Assembly: GCA_031761405.1 (NCBI GenBank)
Contig: JASEVX010000088.1
Location: 620,001 to 684,000 of the forward strand
DNA from: Serripes groenlandicus
Taxonomy: Eukaryota; Mollusca; Bivalvia; Cardiida; Cardiidae
Length of the DNA: 64,000 nucleotides
Direction: 5' to 3'
The notes beneath the pieces were generated by a model. That model did not search any database. It saw nothing but the letters and a program-made list of their open reading frames with translations, and had not been told where the DNA came from. Shown here piece by piece: positions 11,140 through 22,019 of this stretch (its first letter is position 1; every line of letters begins with the position of its first letter). The translations under genes were made by a program, and so were the position numbers.

Positions 11140-11300
11140 GCCGAATGAAATTCTCTATAATTGAATGGGTAACATATGACAAAAAGTGGAAAACATTGTG
11201 GCAAAGAGAGAAATTGCATGTTTTTTGCAATTTCTTGTTTTGTCACTGTTTTCAAAAAGCTGTCTGCTGCAGAAGCACCAGAAAGCGTTAAATTTTTAAA
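11140..11300 (-). mobile_element. TTAA-type MITE, degraded copy
   Basis: Nearly the same text as the fragment at 9390-9530 ('gtggaaaacattgtggcaaa', 'gtcactgttttcaaaaagct', 'ctgctgcagaagc'). Neither terminus is intact. The two fragments flank the palindromic element. From 11300 to 11970 I see nothing recognisable. Confidence 0.6.
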
Positions 11301-11978
11301 TATACCCCTGTTAAATACAACTTTATATTCAGAGCATATAAACAGTAGTATTAAACAGGATTAGATGAAATAAAACTTGTGTGTCAAGTTTACAGAGCTC
11401 CCGTTGTCAGTTATATTATATATAGAAGTTAAAGGCCAGGCTGCTTTACAACACTTGATGGTATGATAACTAAATTATAACCAGATACTGGCCATGATGA
11501 TTATAATGAGTTACCCCGGTATTAGGTTTGGTTGAGAAAAATAGATTTTTTTATAATGTATTTCTCTTATCAGTTATCTTGAGCCCACAACAAAGTTACA
11601 TTGAATCTTCAAAAGCGGTTTAAATCTGCAAATGACGGATCTTTAATGTAATTAATAGAGCTATGACGAAGCTTTGCCAAATATATTTCATAAAGACTCG
11701 TCGTAATACAGTCTTACTAATTAATTAATATGAATATAAATTAAAATATGTAGTTTTCAAGGCTGAAACCATTAACAAAAGTAGTATTATTAAAGTTTAG
11801 GATTAGTCCGAGTTCAATTGTATTCCCTGACAGAAAATGTTGTTAAACCCAAATTAACTAGTCTGGATTACCTGTCCCTACCACTATGTTACACTATGTT
11901 ACGGGTCAGGCATACTAGAACAATGGCGGCTCCCACAGGACCATTGTATTACGGTTAAAGTCAATGTTGTCTGCTGGA

Positions 11979-13159
11979 TAGGGCTGTCACAATATACCGA
12001 TAAACCGGTATATCCCAATACAGTTGTCAACCAATACGTACCGCGATACAACAGACACGTACCGGTATTTTGCGATATTTTCATTCCAGTTCATCCGTTA
12101 TTATTTCCGTCATTCAATCGATAAAATGAAGCTTCGGTGTCAAATGTTGTGTCAATCAGACGATAAATAATAAGTTGATATCAAGTGCGCGTGACAATGG
12201 CTGAGTTCGTTCGCTAACTATGGTCGAGTGTATTTCGCAAAAACTTAAAATTTAGAATTTCAACGAACTTCGAATCAGAACTATTAAAGTTCAATTCCTA
12301 TAAAAGTATTATCAATTTATCATACATGTTTGTATTTTTGCAACTCTCCTGGGCAGTCCTGGCTATAAATGCGCACAAGTGTAAAACCAAAACTAAACTA
12401 TAAAATACGAACTCATCGGTTGTCATGTAGGACCTACTTGATTCACACGTCAATATTTCATAACGAATAATCGAACATCCTTGTCTGAATATTTAGTGAA
12501 TAAACTCTAAACGGCATTAAACAAATAACAATAATATTATGGTGTTATATTTCATAATTAAATCACATCAACCTTACGAAATGGAGAGTCGGAACTTCTG
12601 AAGAACATTATTCCAAAAATCAAGGAAATTGAAACAAGTACGATCATATACAACAATGGCTGCGCCTATTGAACAGATGGAGTATGATAAAATACCAAAT
12701 AAAAAGCAAAATCTGATGTATGTGGCCATTGTTTGCTTAAAAGGGAAAAACATTCCAATAAATTAATTGAAGGTATAGTGTTATGCAGACATTATGTGTT
12801 AGTGTTAGTGCGATGCATCTGTTAAATACAGTGGTTGTACAACAAATTTAAACAAGCATGTCAATCGTCATCACCCAGTCTCGAAAACGAAAGTTAAAGT
12901 AGTTCCTACAGTTCTCAAGTTTTCTTTATCTTTTTCATTTTTTCACTAAAATCAAGTGATTTCATCTTTTACATGTGCTGTTATTTATTATTTGTGTTAT
13001 TTAAATGAAAATACATTGTTAAAAAGGGTTCCAAGTTGAAATAATCATAGAATCCAATCAATCCATAAATAAAGCAATATATTGTGGTACGTATCGCAAT
13101 ACGGTTCCACTGTATTGCAATATATCGTGGTACGCTTGAAGCGTATCGTGACAGCCCCA
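11979..13159. mobile_element. hAT-superfamily transposon remnant, 1.18 kb
   Basis: Terminal inverted repeats TAGGGCTGTCACAATAT (left) and the complement of ATCGTGACAGCCCCA (right) are flanked by an 8-bp duplication CTGCTGGa/g (11971-11978 and 13160-13167). Both features fit hAT elements. Subterminal DNA is rich in ACCGGTAT/CGATAC motifs in both orientations. Only a zinc-finger relic remains inside, so it is non-autonomous. Confidence 0.88.
12700..12890 (+). pseudogene. zf-BED finger relic of the hAT transposase
   Basis: Two fragments in different frames recall a BED zinc finger, the N-terminal DNA-binding domain of hAT transposases. At 12715-12735 is DVCGHCL, giving the CxxC pair. At 12836-12877 is CTTNLNKHVNRHHP, the typical 'TtNLxxHl..HH' second half. 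Stops and at least one frame change separate them, and no catalytic domain follows before the right terminus. The position inside hAT-type ends supports the call. It produces nothing now. Confidence 0.65.
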
Positions 13160-13489
13160 CTGCTGGGCACTTTCATAGCAGTAGTTTTTTCGTGTGAATA
13201 TTATAACAAAGAAGTCATTGGTAACTTCATATTTTATTGCCTTTAATGCTTACCGTTGAATTTAATGCATTCGTTAAGTAGACGTATTTCGGATGCCTTG
13301 TAATTTCGGATAAACTTTACCTTTAATTTCGCACAACCTATATGTTGACCACATGGCATAAAACTAGGTTTAAAAAATAGGAGTAAATGAAAAGAAAAGT
13401 GTATAGAAGCAACATATTTGTATTTTTTTGCAAGAATACATATTATTTAGTCAAATAAATGAAAGCTTCATTCACAATCAATAGCCCTT

Positions 13490-13928
13490 CTTAGTGATCA
13501 GAAAGCAGCTGAAACATGTTATGGTCTTTTTGTAAACACTGGTAAGACAGTTATACCAGCAGACTTACAAATGGAACATCTTGTACGACTATTCAAGGGA
13601 CATTTGCGTGCAATGTGCTCCAATATCACTGACAATTCTTTGGTGATTGAAGCGAAGTGGTGCTTTTTTCGGGACGGACGAGGTAACCAATAACTTTGAC
13701 AAGGAAACGGCAGTAATCAAGTGGGCTCAGAAGCATAAAACGCTTTCGTCTGTTGAAGATGAAATGAAAATTATGAAAAACTTGAGACAAGAAAGACCAT
13801 TCCTTGAAACTCCGGGAAGGCATAGTTCATTTAAAAAAGAGCCGAAAAGTCCTGTGGTAAAACTTAACTTCGATGATTTTACATTATGGATTGAAAAACA
13901 CAAAACACTGTTATTTTATGAACTTTAG
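13490..13928 (+). pseudogene. DUF6589-like protein remnant (TE-associated)
   Basis: Two frames join into one recognisable stretch. The first (13490-13645) reads LLSDQKAAETCYGLFVNTG, then KTVIPADLQMEHLVRLFKGH and CSNITDNSLVIEA; this resembles the 'FVNT.G....IP.DLHMEHLNR..K.......N.T' block of DUF6589 proteins, a family common in invertebrate and fungal genomes and often linked to mobile elements. After a frameshift near 13640 a second frame (from about 13665) reads VTNNFDKETAV, SSVEDEMKIM, FLETPGRHSSF and DDFTLWIEKHKTLL to a stop at 13928, matching the family's C-terminal 'FD...PGR.H..F....WI' layout. No start or upstream domain was found. It could be a relic in an intron of the 9-21 kb gene or a separate element. 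Confidence 0.6.
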
Positions 13929-14005
13929 ATTGTTAGTGTTGGCAATTCTGTCTGCAACAGGTCAGGTTATCAATAACAAAGAATATCATTAAATGTTATG
14001 GTTTA

Positions 14006-14483
14006 TTAACCCTTTCAATCATATAGGCGGTTTCTGGCGCCTCTTCGGCAGACAGCTTTTTGAAAACATAGTGACAAAAGAAGAAATTACTTAAAACAAG
14101 CAATTTATCCTTTTGCCACTATGTTTTCCACTTTTAGTCCATTCAAATTCAATTATAGAGATTTTCGTTTTTTTTTACAAAATATGTTCAAAGTCGTCTG
14201 CAACAGATCCGGTTATCGTTAACACCGAATATCATTAACTTTTATGGTTTATTAACCCTTTCAATCATATATGCGCTTTCTGACGCCTCTGCAGCAGACA
14301 GATTTTTGAAAACATGGTGACAAAAGAAGAAATTACTTAAAACAAACGATTTATCCATTTGCCACTATGTTTTCCACTTTGAGTCATAATGTTACCCATT
14401 CAAATTCAATTATAGATATTTTTTATTTTGTTTTACAAAATATGTTCAGTCGTCTGCTGTAGATTTGTATGAGGGAAAGAGTT
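14006..14483 (+). mobile_element. Two MITEs of the TTAA type in tandem
   Basis: Both copies begin TTAACCCTTTCAATCATAT and carry 'tttttgaaaacat', 'gtgacaaaagaagaaatta' and 'actatgttttccacttt'. The repeat of about 246 bp includes some flank ('gaatatcatta'), so the pair arose by tandem duplication. The second copy ends TGTATGAGGGAAAGAGTT. Confidence 0.75.
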
Positions 14484-14586
14484 CATTTTAACTCTTTGCA
14501 AGTCTGCTAAACTGTCGTCTGCAACATTTTTGAAAAATATATTTCTGTTCCAAATATTTGCTTAGATAGAAACCGAGTGTCAAACA

Positions 14587-14648
14587 GTTTGGATCTCAGA
14601 TCAGGCCCCTTGTTTTCTTGGCCTGATCTGTGTCCAAACTGTTTGAAA
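14587..14648. repeat. Imperfect hairpin, about 25-bp arms
   Basis: CAAACAGTTTGGA...AGATCAGGCC is followed after about 12 bases by GGCCTGATCT...TCCAAACTGTTTG. It probably is the residue of a short palindromic element; related but broken text lies near 20380-20500. Confidence 0.8.
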
Positions 14649-15297
14649 ACACCACCAACGGTTAACGAAATCTGCAGCTAGCATGCAAATAGTTAATCCA
14701 GTTGGTAAGCAACAGAGGCAATCGTAACCTGCAAATAACTTTTTCAATGTATCTTGTTGCAGAGTCTTAAGTGTTTGTATATGTGTTGAACAAAGCTGAT
14801 TGTATTTGGTAATTGCATCAGAAATAACCTAAAAAAAACAAAATTATATCAAATTGTAAATACCCAAGTAAGCCACTTCAAGGTATAAAACCAAATGATA
14901 TTTATATTCAATGTTTTACGTAGCCACCCCTTAATACATTGACAGATACTATCTCGAAACAGAATATACTCTTATGTGTATCCGTAATACATAACACCAT
15001 CCGAAATGTAGCTACTTGATAAGTAAATAAATTGAGGAATTATATCTTAAACCTACGAAAGAGGGACAAAATGAAGATATTTTCTTTTAACATACACAAA
15101 TATAAGTGCAAGTTTAAATTTTAAAAAGTGTGCCCTACAGGGTATAGGAGTTACTCATTGCTATATTTGTCTTATCGGATACACTGGGCTCCGCCATGTT
15201 TGTGGTGTGCCTGACGTAGTATTTGTCATATAGTACGCAGGGAACCAGACTACAAAATTAACATACAAACATAAGTTCATGTGTCAAATATCTACAA
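14649..15297. other. No feature seen
   Basis: AT-rich DNA without long open frames or a repeat that I recognise. Confidence 0.5.
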
Positions 15298-15465
15298 TTA
15301 ACCCTTTCCTCCACACAAGCGCCTTTTAGCGATTGCTTTCATTTCATACACTGTTCTCAATACAATTCTAAAATGGCATTTTTCTTTTACCTATATGTTC
15401 ATATTTTTCATCAGATCCTTTCCTTTTGGATTAGTCTAAACATAGCTTGTGGAGGAAAGGGTTAA
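15298..15465. mobile_element. TTAA-flanked MITE, about 160 bp
   Basis: The ends TTAACCCTTTCCTCCACA and TGTGGAGGAAAGGGTTAA are exact inverted repeats with TTAA on both sides, the target of piggyBac-type elements. The interior is AT-rich and non-coding and differs from the copies at 14.0 and 19.9 kb. Confidence 0.85.
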
Positions 15466-15612
15466 ACTTACATGATCTGCTATAAAAAAGAACATATATT
15501 GGTATAATTTTGATTGTTGCAGTTCAGATATTCATGTGTAATTAAAAAGTTCAAGGAATTAAAAACGTTTGGAACCTAACTATTCAACTAAAGTGAGCTC
15601 TATATTTCATTT

Positions 15613-16547
15613 TTAGCTCCACTGGCTGAAAGCCAGTCGAGCTTATGTCATGGCGAATTGTCCGTCGTGCGTGCGTGCGTGCGTAAACTTTTTCCTTTAA
15701 ACGACTTCTTCTCACTAACCACTTGGCCAATTTGGTTGAAACTTCATAGGAAGCATCCTCTCAATGTCCTCTCTTAAATTCCTTCAATTTTTTTTGATCC
15801 ATCCATAATTCTGGTTTCCATGGCAACCAAAAGAAAAAAATAGTGAAAACTTAAAAAATCTTCTTCTCTGAAAGTGTCAGGCCGATTTTCAAATAATTTT
15901 GTAGAAATGTTCCTTGGGTGACCCTTTATTAGATTCCTTCAAGAAATGTTGATTGGTCGAAAAACATGGTCGCCAGAGGGCGGGGCTATTTTGCCTTATA
16001 TGAACATAGTGAAAACTTAAAAAATCTTCTTCTCCGAAAGTGTTCAGCCGATTTTCAAATAATTTTGTAGAAATGTTCCTTGGGTGACCCTCTTATCAGA
16101 TTCCTTCAAGCCATGTTGATTGGTCGAAAAATATGGCCGCCAGAGGGCGGGGCTATTTTGCTCTTTATGACCATAGTGAAAATTTAAAAAATCTTCTTCT
16201 CCGAAAGTGTTGAGCAGATTTTCAAATAATTTTGTAGAAATGTTCTTTGGGTGACCCTCTATCAGATTCCTTCAAACCATGTTGATTGGTTCAAAAATAT
16301 GGCCGCCATGGGGTGGGGCTATTTTGCCTTATATGGCTATTGTGAAAACTTAAAAAATCTTCTCCTCCGAAAGTGTCAGGCCGATTTTCAAATAATTTTG
16401 CAGAAACATTCCTTGGGTGACACTCTACAAGATTCCTTTAAGCCATGGTGGTTGGTAAAAAATATGGCCACTAGGGGGCAGGGCTGTTTGGAGATTTGAT
16501 TTTTGCCTTATGGCCGTGGAGCGATACTGGCCCTCTTGGGCCTCTTG
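15613..16547 (-). mobile_element. Family C tandem-core element, full length
   Basis: Read on the minus strand it runs from CAAGAGGCCCAAGAGGGCC (16547) to a GCACGCACGCACG tract, the hairpin CTGGCTTTCAGCCAG and TGGAGCTAA (15613). Four 165-170-bp core units lie between. This copy has both ends of family C. Confidence 0.85.
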
Positions 16548-16549
16548 TT

Positions 16550-18147
16550 TAAGCTCACCTGAGCTTGGCTCAAGGTGAGTTATTGTGATCACCTTTTGTC
16601 CGTCGTCTGTCAACTTCTTTTTCTCAGTAACCAGTGGGTCAATTGGGCTGGAACTTCACAGGAAATATCCTCTCAATGACCCCATCAGAATTCCTTCAAA
16701 TTTTTAGGATCCATGCAGAATTCTGGTTTCCATGGCAACGAAACGAAAAAAAACTTCAAAAATTCTTATTCTCCCAAACTGTTTGGAAAATTTTGAAATT
16801 ATTTTGTAGAAATTATCTTTGGGTGACCCTCTATCAGATTCCTTGAAGCCATGTTGATCGGTCAAAAAACATGGCCGCCAGGGGGGCGGGGCTATTTTGC
16901 CTTAAATGACTATATAGTGAAGACTTAAAAAATCTTCCTTCTCCAAAAGTGTCGGGCGGATTTTCAAATAATTTTGTTGAAATGTTATTTGGGTGATCCT
17001 CTATCAGATTCCTTCAAGCCATATTGATTAGTCAAAAAAAATGGCCGCCAGGGGGCTGGGCTATTTTGCCCTATATGGCTATCGTGAAAACTTAAAAAAT
17101 CTTCTCCTGAAAGTGTCGGGCCGATTTTCCAATTATGTTTCCTCTAAGCCATGTTGTTAGGAATCCGCTGTGGTCGAGTGGTTAGCGTCGGGGATTTCGA
17201 AACAGGGTGTCCCTGGTTCTATCCCCAGTCGCGGCAATTGGTCATGGTGGAGTGCCCTTGGGCAAGGCACACTTTCTAGCCTAGTTCTGGTATGTTTACC
17301 CAGGGATCATGAATATTTAAATTTAATTGCGCGCTAAATGACCTTAGCTGTCGATGCGCCATAAAACAATATACATTCATTCTAAGCCATGTTGATTGGC
17401 GCAAAAACATGGCCACCAGGGGAGGGGGTGCTATTTAGCCTGTTATGGCTAAAGTGAAAACTTAAAAAATCTTCTCCTCCGAAAGAGTCGGGCCAATTTT
17501 CAAATTATTTTGTAGAAATGTTCTTTGGATGACCCTCTATTAGATTCCTTCATGCCATGTTGATTGGTCAAAAAAACATGGCCGCCTGGAGGGCGGGGCT
17601 TTTTGCGTTATATGACTATAGTGAAAACTTAAAAAATCTTCTTCTTAAAAAGTGTCAGGGCGTTTTCAAATAATTTTGTAGAAATGTTCCTTGGGTGACC
17701 CTCTATCTGATTCCTTGAAGCCATGTTGATTGGTAAAAAAACATGGCCTCCAGGGGGCGGGGCTATTTTGCCTTGTATGGCTATATTGAAAACTTAAAAA
17801 ATCTTTTCCTCCAAAAGTGTCAGGCCGATTTTCAAATAATTTTGAAGAAATTTTCCTTTGCTCTCTATCAGATTCCTTCAAGCCATGTTGATTGGTTGAA
17901 AAAACATGGCCGACAGGGGGCGGGGCTATTTTGCCTTATATGGCTAAAGTGAAAACTTAAAAAATCTTCTCCTCCGAAAGTGTCTGGCCGATTTTCAAAA
18001 GATTTACTAGAAATGTTCCTAGGGTGCCCTCTATCAGATGTCTTCAAGTCAAGCCAGTGTAGGAAACTACCAGGGGGGCAGGGCTTATATGGCTTAAATG
18101 AAAAAAAAAAACAAGATGAGCGATCCAGGGCCATCATGGCCCTCTTG
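16550..18147 (-). mobile_element. Family B tandem-core element carrying a SINE
   Basis: On the minus strand it begins CAAGAGGGCCATGATGGCCC and closes with the hairpin GAGC..GCTC and GGTGAGCT, directly touching the family C copy on its left. Core units of about 168 bp are interrupted at 17157 by a SINE. Confidence 0.85.
17157..17381 (+). mobile_element. tRNA-derived SINE, family S1, 225 bp
   Basis: An exact 13-bp target duplication, CTAAGCCATGTTG, lies at 17144-17156 and 17382-17394. The head has a pol III A box (TGGTCGAGTGG) and a B-box-like GGTTCTATCCC. The body includes 'gtgcccttgggcaaggcaca' and the tail 'ttatggcgc...' in reverse sense. Reverse-strand copies lie at 34797-35023 and 47693-47827. 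Confidence 0.92.
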
Positions 18148-18522
18148 TTTATTGTATCTTACCAAACTTATACAGTAGTTAGATATCCATCAGAGCTCGG
18201 TTCCTTTCGAAAACCAGCCAGAACTCCATGCATGACTGGATTATGGGCCTTAAAATTGTCAAAATTGCTATAACAGAGCTTGTTAACAAAATACAATCTT
18301 TATTTTTTATTGTATCTCAATCAAACTTATACAGTTGTTAGAAATCCATAAGAGCTTGGTTCCTTTCCTAAACCAGCCAGATCCGCCCATGCATGACTGG
18401 ATTACGGACCTTGAAATTGTCAAAATTGTTATAATATAGCTGGTTAACAAAATACAATTCTTTATTTTTGATTGTCACAATAACACCTTCAATATCCATG
18501 CCAGTAGAGCATGGGCCTCTTG
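18148..18522 (-). mobile_element. Family D element, 5' part
   Basis: On the minus strand it starts CAAGAGGCCCATGCTCTACTGG and holds two units with 'actgtataagtttggt' and 'tggattatgggcctt' (complement sense). It stops at 18148, where a family B 5' end was inserted in the sequence GATACAATAAA; the same junction occurs at 50506. From 18523 to 18813 nothing is recognised. Confidence 0.8.
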
Positions 18523-18813
18523 TTAGTAAATATCTCTTTAAACACCAGTGGCAACATTAGTAAATGTTTAGGATAATCTAGAGTTTGTGACATAACAATT
18601 GAATAGCGATCATTATGCCTGTACTTTAGATGTCATGTACAAAGATTAATGCTTGTCTTGAAAGTGTTTGTTTGTAATATATATGTATATCAAATAACAG
18701 CAGCAATTATACAACACTGTCTTGAACAGAACAGTACAAGTAGTTAACTTCCAGTGCCATTTGATTTTAAATTGTTTTCTGCAATTTAAATGTAACTTTC
18801 ATGTAATTGTTTT

Positions 18814-20258
18814 TTAGCTCACCTGAGCTTTGCTCAAGGTGAGTTATTGTGATCGCCTTTTGTCCGGCGTCCGTCAACTGAAACTTCACATGAAGCATCC
18901 TCACAATGGCCTCACCAGAATTCTTTCAAATTTTTGGGATCCATGCAGGATTCTGGTTTCCATGGCAACAAAATAAAAAAAATAGTGAAAACTTAAAAAT
19001 CTTCTCCTCCAAAAGTGTCAGGGCCGATTTTTCGAATAATTTTGTAGAAATGTTTCCTGGGTGAGCCTCTATCAGATTCCTTGAAGCCATGTTGATTGGT
19101 CGAAAAACATGGCCAAACAGGGGGTGGGGCTATTTTGCCATATATGGCTATAGTGAAAACTTAAAAAATCTTCTACTCCAAAAGTGTCTGGCCGATTTTC
19201 AAATAATTTTGTTGAAATGTTCCTTGGTTGACCCTCTATCAGATTCCTTCAAGTTATGTTGATTGGTTGAAAAACATGGCCGCCAGGGGGTGGGGCTATT
19301 TTGCCTTATATGGCTATAGTGAAAACTTAAAAAATCTTCTCCTCCAAAATTGTCAGGCTGATTTTTAAATACTTTTGTAGAAATGTTTCTTGGGTGACCC
19401 TCTATCAGATTCCTTGAAGCCATGTTGATTGGTCGAAAAACATGGCCGCCAGGGGGTGGGGCTATTTTACCTTATATGGCTATAGTGAAAACTTAAAAAA
19501 TCTTCTCCTCCAAAAGTGTCTGGCTGATTTTCAAATAATTTTGTAGAAATGTTCCTTGGGTGACCCTCTATCAGATTCCTTGAAGCCATGTTGATTGGTT
19601 GAAAGACATGGCCGCCAAGGGGGGGGGGGGGGGGGGGCTATTTTGCCTTATATGGCTATGGTGAAAACTTAAAAGATCTTCTCCTCCAAAAGTGTCGGGC
19701 CAATTTTCAAATAATTTTGTAGAAATGTTCCTTTAAATGACCCACTATCAGATATCTTTAAGCCATGTTGATTGGTTAAAAAACATGGCCGCCAGGGGGC
19801 GTGGCTATTTTGCCTTATATGGCTAAAGTGGAAACTTAAAAAATCTTCTCCTCCTTAACCCTTTCCCTCATATAGACGCTTTCTGACGCCTCTGCAGCAG
19901 ACAGCTTTTTGAAAATATAGTGACAAAAGAAGAAATTGTACAAAACGTGCAATTTCTCCTTTGGCCACAATGTTTTCCACTTTTTGTCATAGGTTATCCA
20001 TTCAATTATGGAGATCTCCTATCTTTTGACAAAATACGTTCAAAGTCGTCTGCTGCAGAATTGCCGTATGAGGGAAAGGGTTAAGTGTCTGGCCGATTTT
20101 CAAAAGATTTACTAGAAATGTTCCTAGGGTGACCCTCTATCAGATTTCTTCAAGCCAAGCCAGTGTAGGAAACTACCAGGGGGGCGGGGCTTATATTGCT
20201 AAAGTGATAAAAAAATCAAAAATCAGGTGAGCGATCCAGGGCCATCATGGCCCTCTTG
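18814..20258 (-). mobile_element. Family B tandem-core element carrying a MITE
   Basis: Complete ends on the minus strand: CAAGAGGGCCATGATGGCCC (20258) to GAGCTTTGCTC-type hairpin and GGTGAGCTAA (18814). Seven or so 168-bp units follow one another, one with a run of about 20 G (19620-19637). A TTAA-type MITE interrupts the sixth. Confidence 0.88.
19855..20084 (+). mobile_element. TTAA-flanked MITE, best copy of its family
   Basis: Inverted ends TTAACCCTTTCCCTCATAT and TATGAGGGAAAGGGTTAA with TTAA at both sides, inserted into a family B unit between 'cttctcctcc' and 'gtgtctggccga'. Internal landmarks 'gacgcctctgcagcagacag' and 'gtcgtctgctgcagaa' are themselves inverted. Non-coding; most likely mobilised by a piggyBac-like enzyme. 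Confidence 0.9.
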
Positions 20259-20563
20259 TTTATGGGATTTAAGCCTTAAAATAACTTTAACGTTAAACTT
20301 TCTGATAATTGTATTAGTTGGCTTGCGATCTTCAGGCTTTGCAAATTATGTAGACCAAGCCCAGCGACCACGTTGTGAACGCGACGCCTGATCAGGGTTT
20401 ACACTATTTAACGCTGGTAAAGATAATTTCATCCAATACTATCTCAAACAGTTTAGACCCTGACCAGACATTGACAACGCGGAGGCTGATCTGTGTAAGC
20501 ATTGTTTTCGATTCTCGAAGGATGCCTGTCATTTTAATTATCATTTCCTTATTTTCATAACAG

Positions 20564-20778
20564 GTGTATTGCGAAGGAAAACGCCACAGAAAACTGAATG
20601 CAGTCTAAGGTCAAGGGCCAGTGATGTACTGAAGCGGTCAAGCGGGCTAAAGGGTGGTGCAGCTTATAAAGCCAAAAAGATCAAACTGGCGTCTTCATTT
20701 GGCACTCCAAAAATTGAACAATTCGAACTCGATGAAACTTCATCCTCATCCAGTGACAATGAAGAAATAAACGAGTGA
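20564..20778 (+). CDS. Candidate terminal exon, basic then acidic Ser-rich C-terminus
   Basis: A good acceptor (TTCCTTATTTTCATAACAG, ending 20563) leads into an open frame that begins with two bases of a split codon and stops at TGA 20776-20778. It encodes about 70 residues: basic RRKTPQKTE, a Lys-rich YKAKKIKLAS that could be a nuclear signal, and an acidic tail ETSSSSSDNEEINE. No domain recognised. The incoming phase (one base from the previous exon) does not fit direct splicing from the phase-0 donor at 9268, so at least one exon between is required if they belong to one gene. No clear AATAAA follows within 200 bp. It may instead be the last exon of a different gene or element. Confidence 0.45.
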
Positions 20779-21093
20779 TTACAACTTTACCCTGTCCTCC
20801 ACAGAAACTGTTTTACTGATGATTATTGAAATATTTGTAGGAAAAAGAACACTTGGTCATAACAATGCTCCATTTCCTACACGATTTCAATCCAATTGAA
20901 AAAATTGCTCTTATCTATGGAAGGGAATATCCCCCAAAATGCTATGGGTCTTTATGACATTCTTATTTATAAACATTATATGCTCATGTGTCTTGATGAC
21001 ATTCTCATTTATAAACATTACATGCTCAAACTCTATGGGTCTTTATTACATTCTTATTTATAAACATTACATGCTCATGTGTCTTCTTTCTTA

Positions 21094-21169
21094 GCCGAGC
21101 CCCATTAGCTCAGTCGGTGTCGACGAGGGCTGTCAATCCAGGGGTCGTGAGTTCGAATCCCGGCTCGGC
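21094..21169 (+). tRNA. tRNA-like SINE head (pseudo tRNA, Asp-type GTC loop)
   Basis: 76 nt starting GCCGAGC and ending GCTCGGC, which pair as a perfect 7-bp acceptor stem. An A box (TAGCTCAGTCGG) and B box (GTTCGAATC) are present. The anticodon loop reads CTGTCAA with GTC in the anticodon place, but its stem pairs at only 2-3 positions and the T stem has a mismatch. This is a SINE promoter, not a working tRNA gene. Confidence 0.8.
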
Positions 21170-21386
21170 CAACATTCTTTCTGACATTTGACAAAAGTCA
21201 ATGCGACATGCGTCATTTGTCTTTCACCAATAGGCTTAGTCTATGTGGAAAAGCAGCCAGTTGCTTGGAAAGAATGTTGTGTGTTGTACTGGTGTGAGAA
21301 AACCAGGAAACATATGAGTAGGTGAACTGGCCGCCGTTATATGACTGAGAAATTGTTAACAATGGCGTAAAACCCCAATCAATCAA
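21094..21386 (+). mobile_element. tRNA-derived SINE, family S2, 293 bp
   Basis: Flanked by the 11-bp duplication CTTCTTTCTTA (21083-21093 and 21387-21397). It consists of a 76-nt tRNA-like head, a body with 'tgacatttgacaaaagtc' and 'gtaggtgaactggccgccg', and a tail 'ggcgtaaaaccccaatcaat'. The unoccupied site survives in the other arm of the foldback element. Confidence 0.93.
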
Positions 21387-22019
21387 CTTCTTTCTTAATA
21401 TTGTTCGTCTAAGTCATATTATGACACCAGATGGCGCTTTAAATTAAATTCTTATTGAACTCCCAGCTATAATGAATCACTCTTAATATATATACATTTC
21501 ACAATTATTAATATAAACTCGTTTGTGATAGAATGCTACCTAAACACCAGTTACCTCTATTTTGAAGAGTAGTGACACTTAGGGATCCTTCATTAAATGT
21601 GGGATATTTTCCGTTCATATGCGGTTATCTCCCTGGAATAAGAATTCAATTTAAAGCGCCATCTGTTGTCATAATATGACTTAGACAAACAATATTAAGA
21701 AAGAAGACACATGAGCATGTAATGTTAATAAATGAGAATGTCATCAAGACACATGAGCATGTAATGTTTATAAATAAGAATGTAATAAAGACCCATAGAG
21801 TTTGAGCATGTAATGTTTATAAATGAGAATGTCATCAAGACACATGAGCATGTAATGTTTATAAATGAGAATGTCATCAAGACACATGAGCATGTATTTT
21901 TAATAAATAAGAATGTCATAAAGACCCATAGAGTTTTGGCGGATATTCCCTTCCATACTTTTCTGCCTAGATTCTCATATTCTTTCCTTGTTAGATCACC
22001 TGGGAGCGTTAACTTTTAG

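Larger units (their letters stand above)
20916..21957. mobile_element. Foldback element with 45-bp tandem units in both arms
   Basis: Outer ends TATGGAAGGGAATATC and its complement GATATTCCCTTCCATA mark the element. The left arm has units of about 45 bp with 'acattctcatttataaacat' and 'tacatgctcatgtgtcttga'; the right arm has the same in inverted order with more units. Inner arms match as well ('gtctaagtcatattatgaca', 'agatggcgctttaaatt'). The loop is about 180 bp (21459-21640). Confidence 0.88.

Noticed and set aside
21094..21169. Functional tRNA-Asp gene
   Set aside because: Anticodon and T stems are broken, a SINE body and tail follow directly, and a target duplication surrounds the whole.
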